Below are positions 14,588-22,430 of a stretch of DNA of 30,836 nucleotides, piece after piece. A program made the translations under genes and the position numbers. Under the pieces are notes generated by a model. The model ran no database searches. It worked only from the letters and a program-made list of their open reading frames with translations, and was not told the DNA's origin. The stretch is from assembly GCA_002395965.1 (NCBI GenBank), contig DGVT01000040.1:1-30836 (forward strand), given 5' to 3'. This DNA is from Porphyromonadaceae bacterium UBA4277. GTDB taxonomy: Bacteria > Bacteroidota > Bacteroidia > Bacteroidales > Muribaculaceae. Positions within the stretch are counted from its first letter, which is position 1. The number at the start of each line of letters is the position of its first letter.

Positions 14588-15859
14588 CTACCTGATGGGG
14601 TGCTGGACCGCCTGCGACGGGGTGACCGGTTTCCAGAGATACATGCGGTCGCTGGGACGTATCTTCTCGCCGGTCTTGATCGAGAAGCTGTCGCCCTTCA
14701 CCGCTTTCTCCACAGGCTGGAGCCCTACGCGTATTTCATCCACCGTCAGGAACAGCGCTCCCGTGGTGGGACCGGTGATCACGATGTCGTCGCCCACGTG
14801 CAACTCGCCGGCCTCGAGCAGGAACTCGGCCACGCCTATGTTGCTGAAGTAGCGCACGCCCTTAGCCACATATTCTTTCACGCGGGTGGCGCTCGAGCCA
14901 TACTTGTTGTTCCACTCGCCTAAGCGCTGCCCCAGGTAGTAGCCGTCCCAGAAGCCGCGGTTAAACACCTGCGCCAGTCGCTCGTTCCATGCGGCAATGC
15001 GCTCATCGCCGTAGGTGCCATCGATGATGGCATTCAGAGCCTCGTTATAGCAGCTCACCACCATGCGCACATATTCGGGCCCGCGGGCTCGACCTTCAAT
15101 CTTGAACACCGTGACGCCGGCATCCACCATCTTGTTGAGGAAATGGATGGTCTTCAGGTCCTTGGGCGACATGATGTACTTGTCTTGCACGGCCAGTTCG
15201 TAGCCCGTCTCGCGGTCGGTCACGGTGTAGCCCCGGCGGCATATCTGGCGGCAGGCCCCGCGGTTGGCGCTTGACCAGGCTTCGTGCAGGCTCATGTAGC
15301 ACTTGCCGCTCACTGCCATGCACAGGGCGCCGTGGCAGAACATCTCGATGCGCACCGGCTCGCCGTGCGGCCCGCGTATGTCGTCGCGCTTGATGGTCTC
15401 GTGAATGCGATACACCTGCTCAAGGTTCAGCTCACGCGCCATCACCATCACGTCGGCCCACTGCGAGTAGAAGCGCACCGCCTCGCTGTTGCTCACGTTC
15501 ACCTGCGTGGAGATGTGCACCTCCACGTCGTGGGCGCGGGCATAGAGTATGGTGGCCATGTCGCTGGCTATGATGGCAGTCACTCCGGCGTCGTGGGCGG
15601 CATCCACGATGCGGTGCATGTAGTCGATGTCCTGGTCATAGATGATGGTGTTCACCGTCAGGTAGGTCTTCATGTTGCGCTCGCGGCACCAGGCCACAAT
15701 GGTGTGCAGGTCGTCGAGAGTGAAGTTCACGCTCGAGCGCGAACGCATGTTCAGGTTCTCTATACCGAAGTAGATGGCATCGGCGCCGGCCTGCCAAGCC
15801 GCCGTGAGCGATTCCCACGACCCCACGGGCGCCATTATTTCAAAGTCTTTCCTATTCAT
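14588..15859 (-). CDS. U32 peptidase-family protein (RlhA/TrhP/UbiU-like, Fe-S)
   Basis: 423 residues of the U32 'collagenase-like' family. Studied bacterial members are mainly involved in rRNA/tRNA hydroxylation (RlhA, TrhP) or O2-independent ubiquinone hydroxylation (UbiU/V) rather than proteolysis. The N-terminal barrel begins with IMAPVGSWESLTAAWQAGADAIYFG. The cluster-binding block EMFCHGALCMAVSGKC...GACRQICRR gives cysteines 175, 180, 187, 203 and 207, consistent with the Fe-S site. The C-terminal region (about 340-415) resembles the small beta domain of longer U32 proteins. The ATG at 15859 is only four bases from the tandem repeat that fills the gap to mutS. An RNA-modifying role is inferred from family knowledge. 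Confidence 0.88.
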   Translation of the reverse strand: MNRKDFEIMAPVGSWESLTAAWQAGADAIYFGIENLNMRSRSSVNFTLDDLHTIVAWCRERNMKTYLTVNTIIYDQDIDYMHRIVDAAHDAGVTAIIASDMATILYARAHDVEVHISTQVNVSNSEAVRFYSQWADVMVMARELNLEQVYRIHETIKRDDIRGPHGEPVRIEMFCHGALCMAVSGKCYMSLHEAWSSANRGACRQICRRGYTVTDRETGYELAVQDKYIMSPKDLKTIHFLNKMVDAGVTVFKIEGRARGPEYVRMVVSCYNEALNAIIDGTYGDERIAAWNERLAQVFNRGFWDGYYLGQRLGEWNNKYGSSATRVKEYVAKGVRYFSNIGVAEFLLEAGELHVGDDIVITGPTTGALFLTVDEIRVGLQPVEKAVKGDSFSIKTGEKIRPSDRMYLWKPVTPSQAVQHPIR

Positions 15860-15863
15860 GTTC

Positions 15864-16060
15864 TTTTTTAGTAAACGGGCTTTTTAGTAAACAAGCTTTT
15901 TAGTAAACGAGCTTTTTAGTAAACGGGCTTTTTAGTAAACAAGCAGACAAGTAAACGAGTAAACAAGTAAACAAGTAAACAAGCTGGCTGACGCCGGTTT
16001 AGCTACCAGCTTCAAGCTACAAGTGGATAACGCCTGAACAATTCATAATTCTTAATTCTG
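15864..16060 (-). repeat. Composite tandem repeat filling the mutS-U32 gap
   Basis: On the plus strand, five 16-base units TTTTTAGTAAACRRGC run from about 15865 to 15944. Four 8-base units (AAGTAAAC or GAGTAAAC) follow at 15949-15980. Next come AAGCTGGCTGACGC (15981-15994), a short spacer and an AT-rich part with ATTCATAATTCTTAATTCTG (16041-16060). Read in the direction of the flanking minus-strand genes, the order is AT-rich part, GCGTCAGCCAGCTT, GTTTACTY units, TAAAAAGC units, then the U32 start codon. The same elements in the same gene-relative order occur before cysS (30322-30590). Confidence 0.9.
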
Positions 16061-16069
16061 TATTCTTAT

Positions 16070-18688
16070 TCACTCGTGCTTGCCGGTGAGGATGCCCTTG
16101 ATGCTGTGGAGCTTGTTGAGCGCTTCCATGGGCGTGAGGTTGTTGATGTCGATGTGCAGTATCTCGTCGCGCACCTGCTCGAGCACTGGGTCGTCGAGCT
16201 GGAAGATTGACAGTTGGTAGCCGCTGCGTGAGGTGGCCACGGTGTCGAGGTCGCGGGTGAGTGCCTCTCCGTTCTTGCTGTTGGACTCTAACTGCCGCAG
16301 CACATTGTTGGCCCTATCGACGATGGTGGCGGGCATGCCGGCGAGCTTAGCCACATGTATGCCGAAGCTGTGCTCGCTGCCGCCCTTGACCAGCTTGCGC
16401 ACAAACACCACCCGCCCGTCGATCTCCTTCACGCTCACGTTATAGTTCACGATGCGCTTGAAGGTGCGTTCCATCTCGTTCAGCTCGTGGTAGTGGGTGG
16501 CAAAGAGCGTCTTGGCGTGGGCGCTGTGCTCGTGGATGTACTCCACGATGCTCCAGGCGATGGAGATGCCGTCGTAGGTGCTGGTGCCGCGTCCCAACTC
16601 GTCGAAGAGCACGAGGCTGCGCTCGCTCAGGTTGTTGAGGATCGAAGCTGCCTCGGTCATCTCGACCATAAACGTTGACTCGCCTAATGAGATGTTGTCG
16701 CTGGCTCCCACGCGGGTGAAAATCTTATCTACCACGCCGATGTGTGCCTTCTGTGCCGGCACAAAGCAGCCTATCTGTGCCATCAGGGCAATGAGCGCCG
16801 TCTGTCGCAGCAGTGCGCTCTTACCGGCCATGTTAGGGCCGGTGATGATGATAATTTGCTGGTCGTCGTTGCTCAGGCGCACGCTGTTAGGCACATATTC
16901 CTCGCCTATGGGCAGCTGGCACTCGATGACCGGGTGGCGGCCGTCGGTGATGTCGATGTCGAGCGAGTCGTCCACCTCGGGACGGTTATACTTGTTCTCG
17001 AGCGAGACGCGTGTGAAGGCGCACAGGCAGTCGAGCTGTGCGATGACGGTGGCATCGGTCTGGATGGCGGGAATGTAGTCCATCACTGCCGTTACCAGCT
17101 CGTTGAACAGTCGGGTTTCGATGATGGCAATCTTCTCTTCGGCGCCCAGTATGCGCTCTTCATATTCCTTGAGCTCTTGCGTCACATATCGCTCGGCATT
17201 GACCAGCGTCTGCTTGCGTATCCACTCGGGCGGCACCTTGTCCTTGTGGGTGTTGCGCACCTCGATATAGTAGCCAAACACGTTGTTGAACGCAATCTTC
17301 AGGCTGGGTATGCCTGTGCGCTCCTGCTCGGCGCTCTGCATGCGCATCAGGTAGTCCTTGCCCGAGTGCGAGAGCTCTCGCAGCTCGTCGAGTTGCGGGT
17401 CCACCCCCGGCAAGATGATATTTCCCTTTGATGCCTGCACGGGGGCGTCGGGATTAACCTCGCGTGCAATCCTGTCGCGTATGAGCACACACGGGTTGAG
17501 CTGCTCGCCCAGTGCCCGCAGCACCTGGCTGGTGCTGTCCTGGCACATCTGCTTGATGGGCTCAATGGCCTGCAGTGCGCACTTGAGCTGCACCAGCTCG
17601 CGTGGCGAGATGCGTCCCACGGCGGCCTTCGACACCAGTCGCTCCAGGTCGCCTATCATCTCTAATTGCTGCTTGAGCAACTGCCGCCCGTCGGTGTCGC
17701 GCATGAAGTGCTCCACCACTTCCAGGCGGTGTTCTATGGCCTGCACGTCCTTGAGCGGGAACAGCAACCAGCGGTGCATCATGCGGCCGCCCATGGGCGA
17801 GATGGTGCGGTCCAGCACGTCGAGCAGCGACTTGCCGCCTTCTCCCATGGCTTCTACCAGCTCCAGGTTGCGAATGGTGAAGCGGTCGAGGCGCACATAT
17901 CGCTCAGCCTCGATGCGCGAGAGCGAGGTGATGTGCTTGAGCTGTGTGTGCTGTGTGAGGTCGAGGTAATGCAGCACGGCACCGGCGGCCACGATGGCAT
18001 TTTCCATGCCTGCAATGCCGAAGCCCTTGAGGTTGCGCGTCTCGAAGTGCTTGAGCAGGCGGTCGGTGGCAGCCTCGGGGCTGAATGCCCAGTCATCCAT
18101 CTCAAAGGTGAGGTAATGGTTAGAGAACGACTCCTCAAATCGCTTGCGGTTGCTGCGCTCGATGAGCACCTCCTTGGGCGCAAAGTTCACGAGCAGCTTG
18201 TCGATATACTCGACACCGCCCTCGGCAGTGAGAAACTCGCCCGTGCTGATGTCGAGAAACGCCACGCCCAGCATGCGCTTGCCGAAGTGCACAGCCGCCA
18301 GCCAGTTGTTTTCCTTGCGGTCGAGTATGTCGCCGCCCACCACCACGCCTGGTGTCACCAGCTCGGTGATGCCGCGCTTGACGAGCTTCTTGGTGAGCTT
18401 GGGGTCTTCGAGCTGGTCGCAAATGGCCACACGCTTGCCGGCACGCACCAGCTTGGGCAGGTAGGTGTCGAGGGCATGATGCGGGAAGCCGGCCATCTCG
18501 GTCGCCGCCGACGAGCCGTTGGAGCGGCGCGTGAGCGTGATGCCTAAGATTTCAGAGGCGGTAATGGCGTCTTGCAGGTAGGTCTCATAGAAGTCGCCAC
18601 AGCGAAACAGCAAAATTGCGTCGGGGTGCTTGGCCTTCATCTCCATGAACTGCCGCATCATGGGTGTCAACGTGTTATCTTTAGCCAT
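16070..18688 (-). CDS. mutS: DNA mismatch repair protein MutS
   Basis: 872 residues, the standard length for MutS1, which recognises mismatches and recruits MutL. The N-terminal mismatch-reading motif GDFYE contains the Phe-x-Glu pair at 33 and 35 that contacts the mispaired base. The clamp and lever regions follow. The ATPase domain has Walker A GPNMAGKSALL near 614 and Walker B LVLFDELGRGTSTYDG near 690, then FATHYHEL. The C-terminal helix-turn-helix dimerisation region and short tail are present. The gene is first in a minus-strand run with the U32 gene after a 210-base gap occupied by repeats. A TAACTTTG element lies 24 bases upstream. Confidence 0.97.
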   Translation of the reverse strand: MAKDNTLTPMMRQFMEMKAKHPDAILLFRCGDFYETYLQDAITASEILGITLTRRSNGSSAATEMAGFPHHALDTYLPKLVRAGKRVAICDQLEDPKLTKKLVKRGITELVTPGVVVGGDILDRKENNWLAAVHFGKRMLGVAFLDISTGEFLTAEGGVEYIDKLLVNFAPKEVLIERSNRKRFEESFSNHYLTFEMDDWAFSPEAATDRLLKHFETRNLKGFGIAGMENAIVAAGAVLHYLDLTQHTQLKHITSLSRIEAERYVRLDRFTIRNLELVEAMGEGGKSLLDVLDRTISPMGGRMMHRWLLFPLKDVQAIEHRLEVVEHFMRDTDGRQLLKQQLEMIGDLERLVSKAAVGRISPRELVQLKCALQAIEPIKQMCQDSTSQVLRALGEQLNPCVLIRDRIAREVNPDAPVQASKGNIILPGVDPQLDELRELSHSGKDYLMRMQSAEQERTGIPSLKIAFNNVFGYYIEVRNTHKDKVPPEWIRKQTLVNAERYVTQELKEYEERILGAEEKIAIIETRLFNELVTAVMDYIPAIQTDATVIAQLDCLCAFTRVSLENKYNRPEVDDSLDIDITDGRHPVIECQLPIGEEYVPNSVRLSNDDQQIIIITGPNMAGKSALLRQTALIALMAQIGCFVPAQKAHIGVVDKIFTRVGASDNISLGESTFMVEMTEAASILNNLSERSLVLFDELGRGTSTYDGISIAWSIVEYIHEHSAHAKTLFATHYHELNEMERTFKRIVNYNVSVKEIDGRVVFVRKLVKGGSEHSFGIHVAKLAGMPATIVDRANNVLRQLESNSKNGEALTRDLDTVATSRSGYQLSIFQLDDPVLEQVRDEILHIDINNLTPMEALNKLHSIKGILTGKHE

Positions 18689-18711
18689 TTACAAAACAGT
18701 TTTTTTCGATA

Positions 18712-18719
18712 CAAAGTTA
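18712..18719 (-). promoter_or_regulatory. -7 element of the mutS promoter
   Basis: The minus strand reads TAACTTTG, a perfect TAnnTTTG, 24 bases before the mutS ATG. No convincing -33 element is seen at the usual spacing; that position overlaps the 3' end of the small upstream gene. Confidence 0.5.
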
Positions 18720-18742
18720 CTAAATAGATGCCATTTCTTGGC

Positions 18743-18982
18743 TCACCGAGGTAAAGAAATGATGCCGGTAAGGTTAGTAACGCCTTTGCCGTTAAGGTCG
18801 ATATTGGTGGCAGCAGCCAGCTCGGCTGTGCTTAGCACACCATTAGAGTTGGTGTCGTAATTGCTTGAGATGAAAGCGCGAAACACATTGTCGGGAAATG
18901 TGGAGGAATTAATCGTCACATCGGCTTTTGCAGTCCAGCCCACCCAGGCGGCCAGCATAAGTATAAGAAATACTTTTTTCAT
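18743..18982 (-). CDS. Truncated secreted EF-hand (dockerin-like)/LRR-leader protein
   Basis: 79 residues with a clear signal peptide (MKKVFLILMLAAWVGWTAKA). A perfect 12-residue calcium loop follows at 43-54: D43, N45, N47, G48, L50 and E54. Then comes INLDGKG-type text (IDLNGKGVTNLTGI, 61-74). In Bacteroidales this layout normally opens long secreted leucine-rich-repeat proteins, where the repeat series starts right after 'LTGI'. Here the frame stops six residues later (ISLPR) and no repeats follow; mutS promoter sequence begins instead. It is either a decayed remnant or a very small secreted calcium-binding protein. The remnant is favoured. It keeps its own promoter element. Confidence 0.55.
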   Translation of the reverse strand: MKKVFLILMLAAWVGWTAKADVTINSSTFPDNVFRAFISSNYDTNSNGVLSTAELAAATNIDLNGKGVTNLTGIISLPR

Positions 18983-19070
18983 TATTTATAGGTTTTATGG
19001 CGTGTTTATGAAGCATTTTCCCGCTTCGGCAGCAAGGCATCACATAGCCCTGCTTGCCGCCTTGGGTGTG

Positions 19071-19078
19071 CAAAGTTA
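19071..19078 (-). promoter_or_regulatory. -7 element for the truncated EF-hand gene
   Basis: The minus strand reads TAACTTTG in the context TTATTTATAACTTTGC. It would give the 79-residue gene a leader of about 85 bases. No -33 TTTG is found at 19-20 bases. Confidence 0.4.
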
Positions 19079-19143
19079 TAAATAAATTCCCACAATATTG
19101 CATTATTTGTAAATAAGTTATCATTGCCGGCCCGAAGTGGCGA

Positions 19144-19175
19144 TTTGTAAATTTAATAATAAAGTTGTAACTTTG
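19144..19175 (+). promoter_or_regulatory. Promoter of the hydroxyacid dehydrogenase gene
   Basis: TTTG (19144-19147), 20 bases, then TAACTTTG (19168-19175): a full consensus match with correct spacing. It predicts a leader of about 105 bases before the start at 19289, long enough to contain the small upstream ORF. Confidence 0.65.
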
Positions 19176-19215
19176 CCATTTTAATAAATAACGAGCAAAC
19201 CTAACATTTTGCTGT

Positions 19216-19284
19216 ATGGGAACGCCTACTGCCGTTATTGCCGTCGGTGAAGGGCTAAATCCTGTTTCGGCACAAATTGAATAA
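19216..19284 (+). CDS. Candidate 22-residue upstream ORF/leader peptide
   Basis: ATG at 19216 opens 22 codons (peptide begins MGTPTAVIAVGEG and ends PVSAQIE) and stops at TAA 19282-19284, four bases before the dehydrogenase ATG. It lies wholly inside the predicted leader of that gene. Such an arrangement could couple translation of the two frames. It may also be chance; an ORF this short carries little statistical weight. Confidence 0.25.
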   Translation: MGTPTAVIAVGEGLNPVSAQIE

Positions 19285-19288
19285 TGAC

Positions 19289-20245
19289 ATGAAAATCGTA
19301 GTTTTAGATGCATACACCGGCAATCCCGGCGACCTTTCCTGGCAACCCATGCGCGAACTGGGCGACCTCATTCTCTATGACCGCACTCCGCCCGAGCTGA
19401 TTGTCGAGCGCGGCAAGGAAGCCGATGCCATCCTCATCAATAAGGTTGTAATCACCCGCCAGATGATGGAGCAATGGCCGCGGCTGCGCTACATAGGGGT
19501 GATAGCCACCGGATTTAACATCGTGGATATTGAAGCCGCGCGCGACCACGGCATCGTTGTCACCAACGTGCCGGCCTACAGCACCCCCTCGGTGGCTCAA
19601 CTTGCCATTGCCCACCTGCTTAACATCTGCTGCCAGGTGCAGCATTACACCGACGAGGTGCGCGACGGCATGTGGAGCCGTTGCCCCGACTTCAGCTTCA
19701 CCGACACTCGCCTGACCGAAGTGGCAGGTAAGTGCATGGGAATAGTGGGATTTGGACAGATTGGTCAGGCTGTGGCGCGCATAGCCCAGGCATTAGGCAT
19801 GAGTGTGATGGCTTATACCTCGAAGAGTGCCCAGCAGCTTCCCGAGGGCGTGACCAAGGCTGAGAGCCTGGATGCCCTTGTGGCCGAGTGCGACGTGCTG
19901 AGCCTGCACTGCCCCCTCACGCCCGACACGCGCGGCATGATCGACAGCCGCCGTCTGGCGCTGATGAAACCTACGGCTATTGTGCTTAACACTGCTCGCG
20001 GCCCGCTTATCGACGAGCAGGCGCTTGCCGATGCCCTGAAACAAGGCCGCATCCTGGCTGCCGGGCTCGACGTGATGGCCGTGGAGCCGCCCAAGGCCGA
20101 CAGCCCGCTACTGAGCGCTCCCAACTGCTACTTCACGCCCCACATTGCCTGGGCAAGTGCCGAGGCACGAGCCAGGCTCATGGTGGTCATCACCCGCAAC
20201 CTGAAGACGTTCATGGAAGGACATCCCGAGAACAAGGTGAATTGA
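19289..20245 (+). CDS. D-2-hydroxyacid dehydrogenase (glycerate dehydrogenase/hydroxypyruvate reductase-like)
   Basis: 318 residues, a cytosolic NAD(P)-dependent reductase of 2-keto acids. The N-terminal substrate domain includes GVIATGFNIVD (70-80). The Rossmann nucleotide site is GIVGFGQIG (151-159). The catalytic set is complete: Arg237 (NTARG), Glu266 (DVMAVEPP) and His285 (TPHIAWAS). The pattern is closest to HprA-type glycerate dehydrogenases, but D-lactate or other 2-hydroxyacid activity is possible. I start at ATG 19289; an in-frame TTG at 19277 would add four residues overlapping the upstream ORF. The stop overlaps an alternative TTG start of the next gene, indicating an operon. Confidence 0.88.
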   Translation: MKIVVLDAYTGNPGDLSWQPMRELGDLILYDRTPPELIVERGKEADAILINKVVITRQMMEQWPRLRYIGVIATGFNIVDIEAARDHGIVVTNVPAYSTPSVAQLAIAHLLNICCQVQHYTDEVRDGMWSRCPDFSFTDTRLTEVAGKCMGIVGFGQIGQAVARIAQALGMSVMAYTSKSAQQLPEGVTKAESLDALVAECDVLSLHCPLTPDTRGMIDSRRLALMKPTAIVLNTARGPLIDEQALADALKQGRILAAGLDVMAVEPPKADSPLLSAPNCYFTPHIAWASAEARARLMVVITRNLKTFMEGHPENKVN

Positions 20246-20253
20246 AACGCGAA

Positions 20254-22362
20254 ATGCGAGACACAAGAAGCAGAATAAAATATTATTATAACGCACTTGT
20301 TGCAATACTGATTACCACTATTGCGGCCGGACTGCTTGCAGGTTGCGCCAACATTGGCTCGCCCGAAGGCGGCCCGCGCGACTACACCCCGCCGCATGTG
20401 GTGAAAACCTCTCCGGCCATGGGCATGACCGGCTACGATGGCAATAAGGTGGAAATCACCTTCAACGAGATTGTCAACATCAAAGACCAGCAAAAGAAAG
20501 TCGTGGTGTCGCCCGCGCAGCGCAATCCGCCATTAATCAAGTCGTTAGGCAAGAAAATCAGCGTTGAGCTGCGCGACACAATGCGTCCCGAAACCACCTA
20601 TGTCATCGACTTCTCCAATTCCATCGAAGACAACAACGAGGGCAACCAGCTCGACGGCTACGCCTTCACCTTTTCCACCGGCAGCGAGATTGACTCACTG
20701 CGCATCTCAGGCATCGTGCTTAATGCCAATAACCTCGAGCCGCTCCAGCATGTGCTCGTGGGGTTGCACAGCAATCTCAGCGACACGGCTTTCACCCGGC
20801 TGCCATTAGAACGCATCACCCGCACCAACGACCTGGGGCAGTTCACCATCATGGGGCTCAAGCCGGGGCGTTACCACGTCTTTGCCCTCAACGATGTTGA
20901 CGGCGACTATCGCATGGCACGTACCGAGGACATTGCTTTCCTTGACCGCATCATCGAGCCATCGACAAGCACATTCACATCGCAAGACACGACGTTCACC
21001 TTCGACCACCGCATCGACACCGTGGTGACAGCAACCCACACCGAGTTTCTGCCTAACAACATCCTGCTCACGATGTTCAACGAAAACTATCAGGCATTAT
21101 ACCTGAAAACCACCTCGCGCCCCTCGCCATCTAAACTGCACATCATGTTCGGGGCTGCAGTCGATACGCTGCCCCGCTTGCAAGTGCTGCAGCCTCATGG
21201 CATCTACGGCGATGACTGGTATAGGCTCGAGCGCACTGCCCGTGCCGACTCGCTCACCTACTGGCTCACCGACTCGACGCTGATTAAGGCCGACTCCATC
21301 ATGGTGGCCGCACAATATCTAAAGGTAGATAGCACCGACCATGTGGTGTGGTACAACGACACAATTAAGTTTGCATATACCAAGCCGGCCTATCTCGTCA
21401 GGCAGGAGCGTGAACAGCAAAAGGAGCACGACGAAAACGTCAAGCGCCTAACACAACTGCGTGAGCGCATGGCACAAGGCAAGGATGTGGATTCTACCGA
21501 AGTGGCCGACCTGGAGAAGGCACTCGCACCGCACACCGCCACAGCCAAGATGGAAATAGTGAAAAAAGGTGCTCTTGAAGTGTATGACTCGATCAAAGTG
21601 AAGATAGATGCTCCTATTCGGCATATCGACATGACTCGCGTGAGCCTGGAAATGAAGCACGACTCGCTGTGGGAAGAGCTGCCGGTAGCCGATTTTGTTC
21701 CGGCCGATGATTATGACATCCTCACCTTCAAGCTGCCCATGCAACTCGAGCCCGACTCATCCTACCGCCTGACGGTTGACAAAGGTGCCTTCACCACCAT
21801 CTACGGGCTGGAGAACGACTCGGTGAGTGCCGAATTCCGCATAAAGGCCCTGGAGGAATATGCCAACCTTTTGGTTCGAGTCAACGTCAAGAGTGGGGCG
21901 TTCATCGAGCTGCTCGACAATACCGAGAAGCCCATACGCTCGCAAACTGTGGTCGATGGCGTTGCCACCTTCGACAACGTTCCGGCCGAGTCCTACTATA
22001 TGCGCCTCACCCTCGACAGCAACGGCAACGGACGCTGGGACACCGGCAACTATGCCCTGCACCTGCAGCCCGAAGAGGTGTACTACTTCCCCAAAGTGGT
22101 GAAACTGCGCAGTAACTGGGATGTGGAACAGCTGTGGAACATCTATGAGACCGCACTCGACCTGCAAAAGCCCGAGGCAATCAAGAAAAACAAGCCAGAG
22201 AAAAAGAACAACAGCTTAGAGAAAAACGATAATAAAAAGAAGAAAAACGGCAATGGCGAAGACGAGGACGAAGATGAATTTAACTCGCGCGGCTTCGGCA
22301 ACGCCACATATAGCGGCAATAAATACCGCGACTACCAGAACGACCGTAACCGCACAAGATGA
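20254..22362 (+). CDS. SbsA Ig-like domain lipoprotein
   Basis: 702 residues from ATG 20254 (a TTG at 20242 would add four). The signal peptide has lipobox LLAGC with Cys31, followed by ANIGSPEGGPRDYTPP, the usual opening of a widespread Bacteroidota envelope family. A Big_5/SbsA-type Ig domain covers about 40-145 (VEITFNEIV, TTYVIDFSNSIEDNNEGN, YAFTFSTG). A second Ig-like or carboxypeptidase-regulatory-like segment follows, and a GTWDTGNY-like calcium-type element (DSNGNGRWDTGNY) lies near 590. The tail from about 645 is lysine/asparagine-rich, then acidic (EDEDEDE). It is probably an outer-membrane lipoprotein with a structural role; the specific function is unknown. It directly follows the dehydrogenase gene. 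Confidence 0.8.
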   Translation: MRDTRSRIKYYYNALVAILITTIAAGLLAGCANIGSPEGGPRDYTPPHVVKTSPAMGMTGYDGNKVEITFNEIVNIKDQQKKVVVSPAQRNPPLIKSLGKKISVELRDTMRPETTYVIDFSNSIEDNNEGNQLDGYAFTFSTGSEIDSLRISGIVLNANNLEPLQHVLVGLHSNLSDTAFTRLPLERITRTNDLGQFTIMGLKPGRYHVFALNDVDGDYRMARTEDIAFLDRIIEPSTSTFTSQDTTFTFDHRIDTVVTATHTEFLPNNILLTMFNENYQALYLKTTSRPSPSKLHIMFGAAVDTLPRLQVLQPHGIYGDDWYRLERTARADSLTYWLTDSTLIKADSIMVAAQYLKVDSTDHVVWYNDTIKFAYTKPAYLVRQEREQQKEHDENVKRLTQLRERMAQGKDVDSTEVADLEKALAPHTATAKMEIVKKGALEVYDSIKVKIDAPIRHIDMTRVSLEMKHDSLWEELPVADFVPADDYDILTFKLPMQLEPDSSYRLTVDKGAFTTIYGLENDSVSAEFRIKALEEYANLLVRVNVKSGAFIELLDNTEKPIRSQTVVDGVATFDNVPAESYYMRLTLDSNGNGRWDTGNYALHLQPEEVYYFPKVVKLRSNWDVEQLWNIYETALDLQKPEAIKKNKPEKKNNSLEKNDNKKKKNGNGEDEDEDEFNSRGFGNATYSGNKYRDYQNDRNRTR

Positions 22363-22430
22363 GGCGTGGTCGTGTGACGAGAACAACACGTTATATAATT
22401 TAGCACAAAACCAACTAAAAGAGATTTTAT

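Larger units (their letters stand above)
18983..19288. other. Divergent intergenic region
   Basis: This AT-rich stretch separates the truncated EF-hand gene (minus) from the hydroxyacid dehydrogenase (plus). It holds a promoter element for each direction (19071-19078 minus; 19144-19175 plus) and a 22-codon upstream ORF (19216-19284). No RNA gene or mobile element is seen. Confidence 0.5.

Noticed and set aside
15864..15984. Possible CRISPR array
   Set aside because: The units are directly tandem with no unique spacers, are only 8-16 bases long, and no cas gene is in the window.
17666..18547. 293-codon frame opposite mutS
   Set aside because: It is an antisense shadow of the conserved MutS coding region with no recognisable domain.
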